Assembly (NCBI RefSeq): GCF_019112545.1
Contig: NW_025064926.1
Location: 1 to 64,000 of the forward strand
DNA length: 64,000 nt
Source of the DNA: Guyanagaster necrorhizus
Lineage: Eukaryota; Basidiomycota; Agaricomycetes; Agaricales; Physalacriaceae
Direction: 5' to 3'
The notes under the pieces are model-generated. The model was not told the DNA's origin, did no database searches, and worked only from the letters and a program-made list of their open reading frames with translations. The position numbers and the translations under genes are program-made. Shown one piece after another: positions 38,952 through 51,280 of the stretch. The stretch's first letter is position 1. Each line of letters begins with the position of its first letter.

Positions 38952-39974
38952 ATGTCGACGATGACTGACCCATGGCGGACGGCACTGCCTGTAGAGCTGG
39001 TTGAGATGATTCTACAAGGCATCGACCTGACCGATAAACGTACCCTCAGTGCATGCACTCTCATCGCCAGAGTTTGGACCCTGCCCTCGCAAATCCTCCT
39101 CTTCCGCCGCATCGCCATCACCGCTTCCCCGAGCCTCTGCGTCAGCCCGTGTCTTCTCCGATACACGAGACATCTCATCATCGCGTACTCTTCCGGATGG
39201 GCCCTGGACTCTCTGGTCGCGCATACACCCAACGTTGAGCATCTCACGATCTCCAGTTCGTTGATACCCCAGCAAGCCGCCCAGATTCTCGGGAACCACG
39301 GACGGCTCTCCTCCGTCACCTTTGGAGCCCTCGCGAATCTTTCGAGTCAGCACGTATCGGGCATCCTCTCCGCGCTCGGTTCCAGTCTGCAGCACGTACG
39401 CTTTGAAGGCCTCAAGTCCAGCAATTCGGCAGCCCTGCGCGAGCCGGAGGTGCAGCCTCTCCATGTCGAAATGGTAGATCTCATAGAATGCGATCTGCTA
39501 TGGTTCAGAAGATGTCCCGTCGTCTCCCTCCAGCATCTTCACACCCTTCAAGTCACCATCATGCACAATTCTGAGCACGAGGAGCTGATGCGCTTCATGT
39601 ATGGGGTGGAGACGGTCGAGAATCTTGTCATCTTTCGCCGAGGGTCCGAGAAGATGAATTGGCACATCGTATCGCGTATTCGGGTCCACTTGAGGTGGCG
39701 TGTCAGGCGGATGGAGGTGGTAATGAGCAAGGTCCATCATGCCGTGCTGATTGACGAGTATCTCAGCATCCTTGACACTGAAGTAACCGAGGAGATTTGT
39801 GTGAGAATCAGCAAGTCGATACTGGTGGCGCTGATGGATGGGGTGGTTTGGAAAAAAGGATTCCGGAATTTGAAAAGGTACAGGGTCACTGGCGTCAATG
39901 GAGGATCTACGCGTCGGGACGAAGCAGCGTTGCAGGATCTTGTGCATCATGGGGTCCAGTGTATCATGGACTAG
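38952..39974 (+). CDS. F-box-like protein, single exon
   Basis: Probable F-box protein of 340 residues. The chosen ATG (38952) puts the F-box-like motif at the very N-terminus: ALPVELVEMILQGIDLTDKR with TLSACTLIARVW and ILLFRRIAI. The rest has the hydrophobic pattern of a leucine-rich fold (VEHLTISS, LQHVRFEGLKS, LHTLQVTIM). The same frame is open for 39 more codons upstream, with a possible ATG at 38895. It is unrelated in detail to the F-box gene on the other strand 1.5 kb away. Its target is unknown. Confidence 0.75.
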   Translation: MSTMTDPWRTALPVELVEMILQGIDLTDKRTLSACTLIARVWTLPSQILLFRRIAITASPSLCVSPCLLRYTRHLIIAYSSGWALDSLVAHTPNVEHLTISSSLIPQQAAQILGNHGRLSSVTFGALANLSSQHVSGILSALGSSLQHVRFEGLKSSNSAALREPEVQPLHVEMVDLIECDLLWFRRCPVVSLQHLHTLQVTIMHNSEHEELMRFMYGVETVENLVIFRRGSEKMNWHIVSRIRVHLRWRVRRMEVVMSKVHHAVLIDEYLSILDTEVTEEICVRISKSILVALMDGVVWKKGFRNLKRYRVTGVNGGSTRRDEAALQDLVHHGVQCIMD

Positions 39975-42104
39975 AGGCAAAACATAGAATCTTATTACGC
40001 TTTGTTAGGGGACGATATGAAATGAGTATGCACCTAGTAAAAAAATCCTTTTCTTCAGAGTAGAACAGTCTATCTCACTCAAGACATTCCGCAGGGCGAC
40101 CCGATGAAGAGAGCACTTTCTCCAACGAGATACTGCAGAAACGATTGATCCGAGAAACATCGATCTGTCTGGTTGCAGCTGAAACGTATTTTAGGCCCTG
40201 CTTGATATACAAATCATCGTTGCTGGAGTAATAAGAAATAAGGGCATATTCCCAGAGAAAATTTCGTTATATGACGCACCTCGCCTGGCTTTATCCCCAT
40301 CATGCAATAAAATACCGGAAACATGTGTCAGAAATGTCGACGTATGATTCGTCAACAGGCTCAGCATATGCAGCCCAGTAGAAGAGAGGCGGAAGAAGAG
40401 TGCGATGTAGTCAGGTTCTACTATTGGAAGCTCGTTGAAATTGATCTAAAGCATCTGGTCCACGAAAGCAGACTGCATCAGCTGGAGAAAATAAGTTGGG
40501 AATATTCGAACATTGGAGGGACATGGAAAGAAGCTTGGACTCATGATTGTCCATAGATTCCAACATGCACAAACAAAGCGTTGGATACTTATCTGCTCGT
40601 GCCCCCTCGTTGTCCTCCCCGTCAGATCCAGGTCGCCTATGTATTGACAGAACCAAAATGGCTCGCGTCCCATCAGAGACTCCGTGATATTTTCCTTAAG
40701 CAGAGAAACGGTATATCACCAGTCTCTGGAAGTGTACGAAAAAGTCTTCGTCCCGCTCATCTACCTGTTGGAGCATCTTTTGGAATATGGCGCAGTGCGA
40801 CGGACCAATTCCATTGAGTATAACACACATTAGTCTGGGGAAAGATCAACGCTTTGAACGCAAGGAAAGAGGTTGCCTTCACGTTCGCACATATCAAAAT
40901 GAGCCCTTGAATTTATAAGCGAGCTCGGTTCACATCCAATATGTAACACGGACTTATGGCCTTCTAGTCGAATAAAAAAGCGGTTTGAATCTAGCTCCTC
41001 ATCCTGAGGGTCCTTTATAGCGAATCGACAGCGAAACACAACGACGGAAATTGAACGCTATTTTCCTTTCCCTTTTCTTGTTCGATGTATCTTGGACTGT
41101 ACCCAGAAACAGAAAGTCGGAGCTCCTGTGTCCCGCTGATGGTACGTATACATAGCTATCACTGTTCAACTTATTTCTGATCCTCGGCTGCGCAGTCTTG
41201 ACTGCATAGGTGCATATTAGCCGTGACCAGTAATGTGCCAAGCATTTCGAAGAGGTCCTGATAATCTTTTCACCTTGGCACGGCAGCATTAGGGCGCATC
41301 ATTTCTCGGCTCCCATGAACTATTGTGAAAAGTTCCCTGGGAACAGTTGTCGGTATGTAATGTCAATTTACCTCCGTTAATTTCAGTGTATACATCACTT
41401 TGGCAGCATTGTGATTTCACCATACAAGCTCGTTCAGCTAGAGAATGGTGGACACAACTATTCCCGGCGGCTCCATGCTTTAAACGAGCTTAAACTTTCA
41501 TCTCATGTCCGTGATTTGCTTTCCATATGCACCAACGTGCGCCATGGCTGCTGCGGTGCTGCGCTTATTATTCGTTGTTCTCTCGAAAAGAATTCTCGGT
41601 CTAGGTGCTCAATCGCTCTCTGATTGGAAAGCGGATGCTTTGTCGCAAGTTCCTCGGATTTACATTGTCTACCGCGTGTACAGTTTTGTACGTATTCGCG
41701 CAGCGTTACTGTCAATCGTCGAGTGCGTATTGTGCGAAAAGTGCTTGACTGGGTCAATCCTAACCTTCAGTGTATAGATCAATTATTGTACTGTTGGCAT
41801 AAAAATTGCTCACTCTTAATAGCACTAATGGAGGAGTATATGAACGATAATCCCAGAAACAGGATCACGACACTGAGAAAACCCCGTGACTTGATTTCTC
41901 CCAGGTCAACCCTTGACAAATCGGGTATATTCTCATTGGCTAGTATTCAGTGGTTACCAGCCCAGCCCGACCCTACGCGACGCGACGCAACGGCTATGTG
42001 AAATTGTGATTTTCGCTGCCGGAATTTACCCCATATGTATCTGCAACTGGTGGGGAGACGTATAAAAACCTGTTGGAATCACAGGTTAATCACCAGCATC
42101 TGCT
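39975..42104. other. Region without a recognisable gene
   Basis: Several coding-like pieces are seen, for example 40323-40556 (+, 77 codons, charged) and 40830-41289 (-), but no start, splice series or family could be assembled. The last 60 bp contain the promoter of the dioxygenase gene. Confidence 0.45.
42061..42067 (+). promoter_or_regulatory. TATA box of the dioxygenase gene
   Basis: TATAAAA lies about 44 bp before the ATG at 42105, a usual TATA position with a short leader. Confidence 0.55.
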
Positions 42105-43803
42105 ATGGTTTCTGCTCTCACTCGACTCTTCCTTGCTGCCTCAGTCGTAAGCTCAGTCGTCGCGCACGCGTCTCCCGCTCCCGCCAACTGGAAGCGCGAT
42201 AATCTCGAGGCGCGTCATGCACTCGAGAAACGATGCGGCGACGTCTTAGCTGCCCGTCGGCGCAAACGGTCGGAAAGTGCTCTAGCTCGTAGGAGCTCGG
42301 GGGTTCTCCGGAGGTAATTTATCTCACGTTTCGCCTTCCTCCCACACTTACGACGTCTTCCCTAGGACAACGTCTAGCAACGACAGCACCTGCCTCGTGA
42401 CCCCCGAAGTCACCCAAGGACCTTACCATATTTTGTATGCCGCCAATACACTTGTCTTCACCAGAAGTTTACTCACCACTCCGTCAGAGGTGAAATCGTG
42501 CGTCAAAATATCACCGAAGGACAAGGCGGAATCCCCCTTGAAGTTTCTGTGCGTAGGTTTAACCGTCCTGCTTACTAGGCGCTGACGGCTTGTAGGTTGA
42601 CTTCATGGACATTAGCACCTGCGACCCCGTTCAAGTCTGGGTCGACGCCTGGCACGCAAACGCTACGGGTTTTTACGCTGGGTACATTGCTGAAACTGGC
42701 GTAAGTCTTCTTTAAATATAAAGGTGTATACTAACGGATATTTTATACTTCTTAGTCTGCCCTTGCTGGAGGCAGCGGAGCAGGAAGTCCCAGTGGTGAC
42801 GCGAGCGCCTCACTGACTTCCGGTGCTACTAGTATTTCGGATGCCCCCACTCAGACTGTCGCTACGACGTCAACTAGCTATGGTGCCTATGATGGAGCGG
42901 ACTCACCATCCGCGACTCAGCTTCTCAATGAAGCCGTGGACGACAACAGCACTTTCCTTCGTGGTGTCTGGCAGACAGAGTAAGTTGTCACTGCTCTGAT
43001 TCGCTGACAGTTGCTCAAGGCTCTTCTGCGCAGTGACGACGGTCACTTGACGATGTACTCTGTCTTCCCCGGATGGTGTACGTGTTTTACGATGTTTTTT
43101 TTTGACCCGGGAGAATTTACGGAACACATAGATTCTGGCCGAGCCCAGCATTTCCACATCAAGGCGTACCCTGAAGGCTATATCGCCGCTAACGGCACTT
43201 TCATAGCTGGAGGTAGCGCAGTACAGTAAGATTCCTTTATATTGAGTGACTCGTTCTCTGCTCTCATACTCGAACTACTTAGTACTGGACAATTCTTCTT
43301 CGACCAAGACACGCTTGATGCCGTTGCTGCCAATCCTGTCTACGCTGCCAATGCTATCTCGTGGTCCGACTCCGTTAGCAACGATGGTAAGCATATTCAC
43401 ATAAGCGCCTAATCTCAACGCTCAGACTTTTTAGATGACATGTGGTATCCTTACCGTAAGTTTCCTCCTCTGTTGTCTAGCTGGCTCACTTACATTTTTC
43501 ACAGAGTCAGCTACGGGCTACGATGCTACTGTATGTATCCTGCTCCCATTATCACGCTTGTTACCTAACCATTTTGCGGCAGATGGATATTACCTGGGTC
43601 GGCGACGAGATTACCGACGGTCTCGTTGGGTCCATTACAGTTCCTCTCAACATGTATGTCACATCAATGTACTCGAGTTACAAACATACTAATTGGTTTC
43701 TAGGACTTACGAAAGCCCTGAAGTCAGCACTCAGTATGCGTCTTTCGACGTTGAGGAGTATGAAGCCGAGGGCTTGCTCCCTGAAGCATCTTTGTCGGCG
43801 TAA
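42105..43803 (+). CDS. Secreted intradiol ring-cleavage dioxygenase
   Basis: Predicted extracellular Fe(III) enzyme that opens catechol-type aromatic rings. Twelve exons: 42105-42313, 42366-42434, 42488-42548, 42596-42700, 42756-42979, 43034-43077, 43132-43225, 43283-43386, 43435-43455, 43505-43530, 43583-43653, 43704-43803; 375 residues. A signal peptide (LTRLFLAASVVSSVVAHA) is followed by a basic, Arg-rich stretch resembling a propeptide. Core motifs: GPYHILGEIVRQNITE (first Tyr ligand), DISTCDPVQVWVDAWHANATG, and PGWYSGRAQHFHIK, giving the second Tyr and both His ligands. A Ser/Ala/Thr-rich insert of about 55 residues interrupts the core after ETG. The C-terminus ends STQYASFDVEEYEAEG. Similar proteins are linked to lignin or phenolic breakdown in basidiomycetes. 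The substrate is inferred at family level only. Confidence 0.88.
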
Positions 43804-46049
43804 AATTTCACGTGAAGCAATGGCGGCCGAATGAATTGATTTAGCAATAATTGCCTTCATCTTATTATCTGTCCATTTCTGCCTGAATAACAGATACTTC
43901 TGATTTGATCTTGTGCTGGCTTCAACAACGTCCTCCTATTTATCACCATGGCAAAGAATAGTAAATAGGGAAATTCGAACCTGCTGATTTCGTGATGATT
44001 TCAATGTTTGATGTCGATAAAATAAAATGGAAAACATGTTTGGATCATCTCTATGGATTCAAGAAAAGCAGACTTTTTTCCGCAGCATTCGGATACCGGG
44101 AATCTAACCCCAAGCCACTGCGTGCACTCACAACACTCGAATAAAAGACGTTAACGCTAGCCGCTACACCATATTCAATACAATGAACATGTGACTCTAT
44201 ACCCAGATCATTATCCTCCTCTCAGTAATGAATTTTGATCGATAATTCCTCTACATTGTCGATACAACCATCGTTGAAAACGATCTCATGGCCGTTTTGA
44301 CTAACACCGCACGAAAATTGGAAGGAACAGCGGTATTTCTTCTCCCGAGATACATTAATCCCACTTCCTTCGCAATATCTCACTATTGGACTACGTCATG
44401 AATTACCCATAAAGATAAATACGCGAAATCACATACCCCGGTGACATTGTCACATTTCCTTTCTTGCGGCTATATGTCGTCTCCTCGTAATTCTTCGTTA
44501 ATATCTCTCTCGATATTCGATGCTTTGATATAAGCAGCAACCGATGGTTGGGGGTATCCGGTCAATTCGTCGACATAATTGTGTTGTGGCAGCATGACAT
44601 ACAAACGTTCGGACAGGACGGAAGCTTAAGTGCACCAAGTCGTCGATGTATCGCTCCCGACCATAGCTGACAAACGGTGGCGTGCTGGAGGAGAGCAAAG
44701 TGGATCAAAAGTAGAACTCGCATCGGACCCGTGCCTTGTAATTGAGCTATCATCCGAACTTTCCCCCTTCTGATAGTACTCAGCGGATTGGAGATAACAT
44801 GTTATTATAGGCATACTAGACGGATTGGAGCCGCAGCATTTTCGTGGGTCAAGCACTCTTTGAATCCCCCGTATCTTCCTGGATCTTTGCCAAAATCTTC
44901 AAGTTAATCCGTAGGAGTGACGGCACGCCGCTAAAGGGAAACGGGGCGCGATATGGGGGTTCAATAGGTGATGGTTGATTTTATCTGTTAGCTGCTCAAA
45001 TAAAGCATCCATCGGTTTCACGATCATCATAGGCAGAATGAGAGACGCTGGGGATTGCTCTGATAGGAAATGTAAGCCTTCTTTGAGAATAAAACAAGTA
45101 TCAAAGACCCACAAGCATCTTTTCGCAGAAGATTATGCGAGAAGTCGTCACACACACCACTAGGTATCGGCCAGTGCAGCAGGAATCCTCTATTCGCACA
45201 TCGTTAATGTCCCCACGACGTACACGAAGAGGGATCCAGAACCCGGTACGTCGAATGCATGAAGCATACGTCTCTCTAAATGAAGACGAACGCTTGTTGT
45301 TGCGACGATCCACGTCTCCCGCCAGATGATGGAGCGTGGTAAGTACTTTGCCATCAAAATCAAGGAGCATGGCAGATTGGTGACTGAGAGGTCATTTAGT
45401 ATCCAGTCTATCGCCTGAGGGAAAATGTGGTCCCACCGAATTTATACCGCTCGTCCGGATAATGGTTGTATCATTTCCAGGTCCTGGACAACAGCTTGCA
45501 GAGGCCGAAGTGAGAGCGACATATGACCGTGCCACTACCTCATACACATTGGCAAGGGTCCATGAGAAACATAGAGCTAGCCCTGAGGGGGTTCAACAAC
45601 AGCAAAAAGGCAGCAACCAAAGATGTACCTGCGCCAGGCCCAGCCATCGACACAGTTAACGACTGGACGTCCTTCTTGCCTCCCGAGTACGGACCGCAAC
45701 TATGCTGGGGTCCTAGCCTTCAGGTTAGGTGGGCTACGCATTGGGCCATCAAGTCATTCCTAAGCTCCCGAAAGATATGAGAAGGTTGTTGGTGGATCCA
45801 TAGCCCAGTATGATAAATATGATGAGCCCTGCGCGTCAGAGAAGAAAGAATAAAGTGAGGTCCTGTGTCTGGCTAAAGAAGAGGTGAGGTACGTACCAGT
45901 CCCGCAGTACGTCTCCTGCCAGCATGGACGCCGCATATAATCCCACATCCTCCCCATTAGATTTGATGCTCTGATCGTTACAGCAAACTAGGTTCCGTTA
46001 GGCAATAAATTTCTAGCTAAAAAAACACGTACCCAATAGAAATATCCCG
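43804..46049. other. Spacer with a tRNA relic and coding-like fragments
   Basis: Besides the tRNA-like relic at 44089-44177, a minus-strand open frame at 45101-45370 looks coding-like (RGDINDVRIEDSCC, GRYLVVCVTTSR) and could be a remnant of a beta-propeller or F-box-type protein, but I could not connect it to further exons. CpG dinucleotides are present at normal density up to about 46049. Confidence 0.45.
44089..44177 (-). pseudogene. tRNA-Glu-like relic
   Basis: Read on the minus strand, the 5' half contains ATATGGTGTAGCGGCTAGC, matching the D-arm/A-box of fungal tRNA-Glu as I remember it, and the 3' end contains GATTCCCGGTATC, matching its T-arm and acceptor. The T-loop has TTAGATT instead of TTCGATT, the acceptor stem has two mismatches, and the anticodon region does not fold well and is about 17-19 nt too long. 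This may be an intron-containing but degenerate gene; a dead copy is more likely. Confidence 0.45.
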
Positions 46050-46239
46050 ACTTCATCAGGTGGGGGTTGTCTGCCAAGAAGTCAGCTTCCTGTGCTGGTC
46101 CAGGGATTTTGGAATCCAGTGAGTTGGCTAACCAGCTGAGATCATGATTGAGCAAGCTGATTAGTGGAGCTTCATATAGATGGTGTCAAGTAGGTGTATC
46201 AGATGCTGATGGTGGTTCAGATGGATGGTGCTATGTATA

Positions 46240-47624
46240 TGGCTCATTTCAGAGTGACTGATGAGGTCCATGGCATTGGCTGAACCTTATGCTTGGATTT
46301 GTGTGCTGAGAGTTTCCTCAGTAAGTCTTCAAGGTGTTTCTTGTTATAAATAAAAATCACTTGCTCAGTTGTAGCATACTGTAAAATGTCAATTTTTTCA
46401 ATATCAGCCATGATCATATACTCTTGTCCTAGAGGTGTCATTAGCCAGCCAACATCCCTCCATAAAATAGCTACTTCTTCCCAGTATAGCCTTAAATATT
46501 CTTTCTCCCATTCATACTGTATCTCTTCTTCAAGTATTTCTTCATCTGTTGACTCTGTGCATTGTTCTCAGTCCCCCCATTTAAGCAGTGGATCCAGCTC
46601 CTCATTCTCATCTTCCTTGTCTATCTCATCCTCTGCACCCTTCTCACTGTCCTTGGTGAGGTAGCTGTTGGGCTGGTCATAAATTGATAGGATGTGAGGT
46701 CTGATCATCATGGAAGAGCTGCTCTGGATTCTGGATGCTGAGTCCAGTGGCATTGGGACTGGTTCTAGGAGGAGACTGCTGCTGAGGTTGGCCAGATCTG
46801 TCTCTAGCATCCCTTCTGCTGCATGCTCCTTGCTCCTCCAGTTTGCAGCAATACTGGCAGAAGTTTTGATAAAAGTAGGGGTTGAAAAAGAGTTCTGCAA
46901 CTCTTCCACCAAGAAATTGTCAGAGGCTATAGTCACTGACACAGATGTTGGAAGGGACTCAAAGTCTGTAGGCATTGAGGATGGATTCAGTATCTGAGAG
47001 AATGGTATCTCATTTGGTGGTATCAATATTTCTAGGGAGAGGGGAGTAGATATCTCACCATGCTGTCTCAATGGAGGTAACAGCTTCTGCTGATCCTGTC
47101 CATGGGTCTGTTTCTGTTATACTGGGCTCCTGGAATGGGGATCCCATGGTTTCTGATCTGAGCCTATACTACTCTGAGGCAGCTGATTCTCAGGTGGCAG
47201 CCTTAAGCTTGCACTGGCACCTTCTATACTCTGCATTATACTGAGTGGCTTCATGTTCTTCTTGCTGGCAGGCATGTTCTGCTTCAATGTGTTCAGGTCA
47301 TAGGGCCTGTTCAATATTACTTCTGTACTCAGGGTGCCTGTAGAGCACTCTATTCTGAAAGTTCTTACTGTTTGTTTTAAAGTCTGAGAGTCCTCCACTT
47401 TCATAGTTGGTATGGACAGATGAGGTAGGACTTCTTTCTGGGGTCACATAGAGGGAGCTGTATCTAGAGCTTGAAGCCACCTTAGGATCATCAAGAGAGT
47501 TCCTGGCACAATCTTTAATTTCATGCTCAGGAGAGGTGGTGAAAGAGTCAGAGGATGGCTCAGCATCAAAGAAGTCATCAGGGAGGTCCTTGTTCTTATG
47601 GTCTGGGACTGGAGAGAGGTTCAT
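46240..47624 (-). pseudogene. Unassigned transposon-derived coding fragments
   Basis: Minus-strand open frames at 47298-47624, 47117-47404, 46568-47071 and 46244-46441 are Ser/Glu/Pro-rich with an acidic end (EDENEELDPLLKWGD) and a segment WEKEYLRLYWEEVAIL in a third frame. Composition and the lack of CpG match the neighbouring pol, so I take them as parts of a decayed element, perhaps gag-like. No domain is recognised. Confidence 0.35.
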
Positions 47625-49399
47625 TGGCCATGTCCATGGGTTTCTAAATCCAGTGTGCTGAGTGTGGCCATTTCTGCTGTCTGGTCAGTGGGGTCCTAAA
47701 GGGTATCAGTGTCCTTCTTTCTCTGTATAAACTCACAGACTTATGCTGCCAGGTTGAGCTTCAGGTACAGATCCAAATGTGGGCTGGAAGGAGGCTCAGA
47801 TAGAGACTGGGATGTTGTGGAAGAGGAGGTTTGGTGTGACATTTTATAGGAGATGTTGTACTTGTTTAAAAGTATAGTAGTGCTGGACTACCCAGGCAGT
47901 TACTGATTGTCATCCTCAACCAAGTTGAATGATGGTGAGGAGTCTGAGGAGTGTTCCAATGATAGAGGCTAAAAGCCTAAAAAAGTCATCTGTTAGATCA
48001 GAGGTTGATGTGGTTGATGGTGGCATTTGGTTTCCTTCATGCTAGTGTGCATAAGGAAAGAGAAGCAGAAGCTTTAAGCTAATTGTTAAGCTCAAGTTGC
48101 ACATGATCTAAACATATGATAAACTGATGCTGTATCAAGTTCATACAGTCATGTCAGAGTTCACTATGTGCATCTGTTGATCTAATGCTTCAAGACCAAA
48201 GACAGTCAGCTCAAGATGAAGTGGTGAAGAATAAACTTTAGCTTGAAGCTGGGGATACACAGCAAGAGCTATCCTACTTATATACTGTTTGTCCTTGAGA
48301 TAAATATACATCTACTAATTGTGCAATCCTAAGCTATAATGCTTGTTGTTCTTGAGCATCACAAGTTCTACAAAAGAGCATTGTCTATCATCAAGGAGTG
48401 TCATTGCATCAGAGGACAATGACTGTTTTGGCCTATTATGGTGACTAAGCCCATCTCTATGGTCTTAAGTGCCCTGACTAAGCATAAATAGGGGTTCAAT
48501 CAAGAAAGGAAATGGAAAAAATCATAACAGTGTCTATCTTATTTGATCTGACAGAGGTGTGTTGAATCAATATCTATCCTCAGATTCTGAACTAAATATC
48601 TGCTTGTACTTAGGTGCCATCTTGTTCTATGTTGATGCAGACTTTTATATTCTGCTCTCAGACAGTGGATGTGAAGTGACATAGACAATTCTGTGTGGGA
48701 GTTTGAGAAGATTTATATGGTCTAACTCAGGCTGAGTATCTCTTTGTGGGTTACACTCTATGCTGTCATTGCCATTGGCCTTATATGTGTTGCCAGGGAC
48801 CAGAAATATCAGTATTGGAGCATCCTGATATTATTATCTACAAAAGTGAGACATCTCTGTTCCACTCCCCAGATACTATCTGAAGAATCTATATCAACCA
48901 TCTGGCATCTACCACAAGATGAAGATCCAGCAGAATAAGTGAAAAAATCCTCAGCAAATGATATCACATATTTTGATTAAGGTATAGCTGTTTTCAGTAT
49001 CTCTGACCACTATTATGATTTAACATAGCAGTCTTCTTCACTTTAGATTCAGAATATGTTGTAAGTAGAGAGCAGAGTAATGTACAGAGGATTAGAATTA
49101 GCCTCTCAAGAGAGAAACATTCTACTTAAATACATTTTATATTACTTTGAGATCTTTCTACAAAATACTAAATGAGTTCTGATCACAATCCAAGTCAGCT
49201 GCTGCTGACTGGCATTGTATCTTTGAGTATGTTCTCATACTCACTTGGAATTGCTATCCCAACACTCCTCCTCAATTCTGAGTTCCTAGAATACCTACAG
49301 ATAGATACTCATATAATGGTCTTAGTAGGCCTTTAATGAATATATCTGCTAAGTTCTCTTCTGATGTGCAGTGCTGAACTTTGACTTCATTTGAAGCCA

Positions 49400-50129
49400 T
49401 GCACTCATGAATGAAGTGGTGCTATATGTCTATATGCTTTGATTGTGCATGGAATATAAGGTTCTCAGCAAATTTGATTGCTGATTGATTGTCAATGAAA
49501 ATAGTCATTGCTTTATAAGGTGGCAATCCTAATTTGGTTAAGAGTGCTCATAGCCAAATTACTTCTCAGATTGTGTGTGTGAGGGCCATATATTCTGCTT
49601 CCATAGTGGATAAGACTACAGTGGGCTGTTTCTTTAAACTCCAAGTAACAGCTCCCTCTGCATAAGTACAGACATAACCAGATGTTGATCTTCTATCTGT
49701 TCTGTCTGTTGGAAATCCTCAGTGATGTGCAGGGTAGACTCCAGGCTGGTAAGGTCAGAAGGTATGAACTCCTTATTCTACAGCTCTTACAGAGCTTGTA
49801 TTTATACTCTTCAGACTTATATCTAGAATTTACTACAACTTTCTCTTTCTCTCAAGCTTACTCATCAACTCTCAGCATGATGCTGGATTGCCCTTTCTAG
49901 AACTTTTCAGCAAAATCCCAATACTTTCTTCTCTCCAGTCTGAGTCTGAATAAGGTATCAGCTCATCTATAGTCTCTCTATATGTGATTCCAAAGTCTAG
50001 AGTTTCCTTCAGATAGCAGAAAACTTGCTTTAAGGCTGTGATATGCTCAGCAGCCAGATTCTGCACATACTTGCTTAATTCAGTGACAGCATGTGCAATG
50101 TCAGGCCAGGATCCATTGGCCACATACAT
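49400..50129 (-). pseudogene. Copia-type RNase H region, broken
   Basis: The frame at 49872-50129 reads YVANGSWPDIAHAVTELSKY, then LKQVFCYLKETLDFGI and PYSDSDW, the usual start of the copia RNase H domain after reverse transcriptase. Further RNase H-like pieces continue toward 49400 with stops. It is not functional. Confidence 0.7.
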
Positions 50130-50264
50130 TAGTGATCTGACACCAGTATGGTAATATTTCCTAGTGGCTGTATCAATGCCTCATGGATCTTCTGTCAGAA
50201 TTTTCTCTAGCCATACATTCAGGTCTATAGGTATTTTGACCAGTTTGCAGTCATTCATGCCCAT

Positions 50265-51029
50265 TCACTCAAGTACTTTGAGAATATATGCCTTCTGGGA
50301 TAGAGTGATAGTGCTCTTGTCCCTATTTCTGTCTATCTTCATGCCCAATATATATTGAATCTCTCTCATGTCTGTGATATTTAGCTTCTTCTTAAGCTCT
50401 TCTTTCATTTTAGACATGGTTTCATCATCTGGAGCAAGCAGTGTCATGTCATTGATATGTATAGCTATGATTATGGGACCAGAACTCATTTGTCTGATGT
50501 ACACACATTGATCACTGATCAATCTGATGTATTCAAGTCCCAAAAATATAGCATTTAATTTGTCATTCCAAACTTGGTCAGATTGCTTGAGTTCATACAA
50601 CATTAATTTGAGGTATGCTGCTTTTCCACTCCTATCTGAATATTCAGGTGGCTGTGCCATGTAAATGGATTCATTGAGTTTACCATTTAAGTAAGCTCCA
50701 ACAACATCCATTCTATGAATGATTAGATTTCTTTGAGCAGCAATTGCTATGAGTAGGCAGAATATGTCCAGCCTGACAATAGGTGCATATGTCTCAAAGA
50801 AATCAATGCCAGGTACCTGTGAAAATCCTTTTGCAACAAGTCTGGCTTTGTATCTGGTGATTTTCCCATCACCATCTCTTTTCAATCTGTAAGTCCACTT
50901 GCAATCTTTCCCATCACCATCTCTTTTCAATCTGTAAGTCCACTTGCAATCCACAAGTGATCTGTCTTTGAGTAATTCTTCCAGCTGCCATGTGCCTAGA
51001 GAAGTCAATAGATTGTATTCTTCATCCAT
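50265..51029 (-). pseudogene. Copia-type reverse transcriptase region, broken
   Basis: A 254-codon open frame contains KARLVAKGFSQVPGIDFFET, YAPIVRLD, MDVVGAYLNGKLNESIYM and ILGMKIDRN, all typical of copia RT. The catalytic YVDD-type box reads HINDM here, so the active site is lost. A 15-codon segment (DCKWTYRLKRDGDGK) is exactly doubled by a tandem 45-bp repeat. It is preceded and followed by frame breaks. Confidence 0.85.
50862..50951 (-). repeat. 45-bp tandem duplication inside the RT region
   Basis: Two identical 45-bp units (50862-50906 and 50907-50951) keep the reading frame and double 15 residues of RT. Identity of the two units suggests a recent event. Confidence 0.9.
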
Positions 51030-51280
51030 TGCTTTCTTTCAATGATGCCAGTCTGGCCTTGTCTTGGCTTCTTCAAGGCTTAATGGCTCATCACTGAGGT
51101 TGTCTGCAGTTTCTCCAATGCATGCATAGTCTATTGCAACATTTACAGCTTCCAAAGATGATTCTTCTGAGGTATGCTGTTGTTCCAATGTTTTCACAGC
51201 TCATACACTTGGATTATAAAGTGTCCAGTAACTCGGTTGGGTCTTTGATGTGATCTGAGCCAATTTGTCATGTGGCTTGA

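Noticed and set aside
42313..42366. Dioxygenase as a non-secreted bacterial-type catechol dioxygenase
   Set aside because: A clear signal peptide and many introns show a eukaryotic secreted protein; no sign of bacterial transfer.
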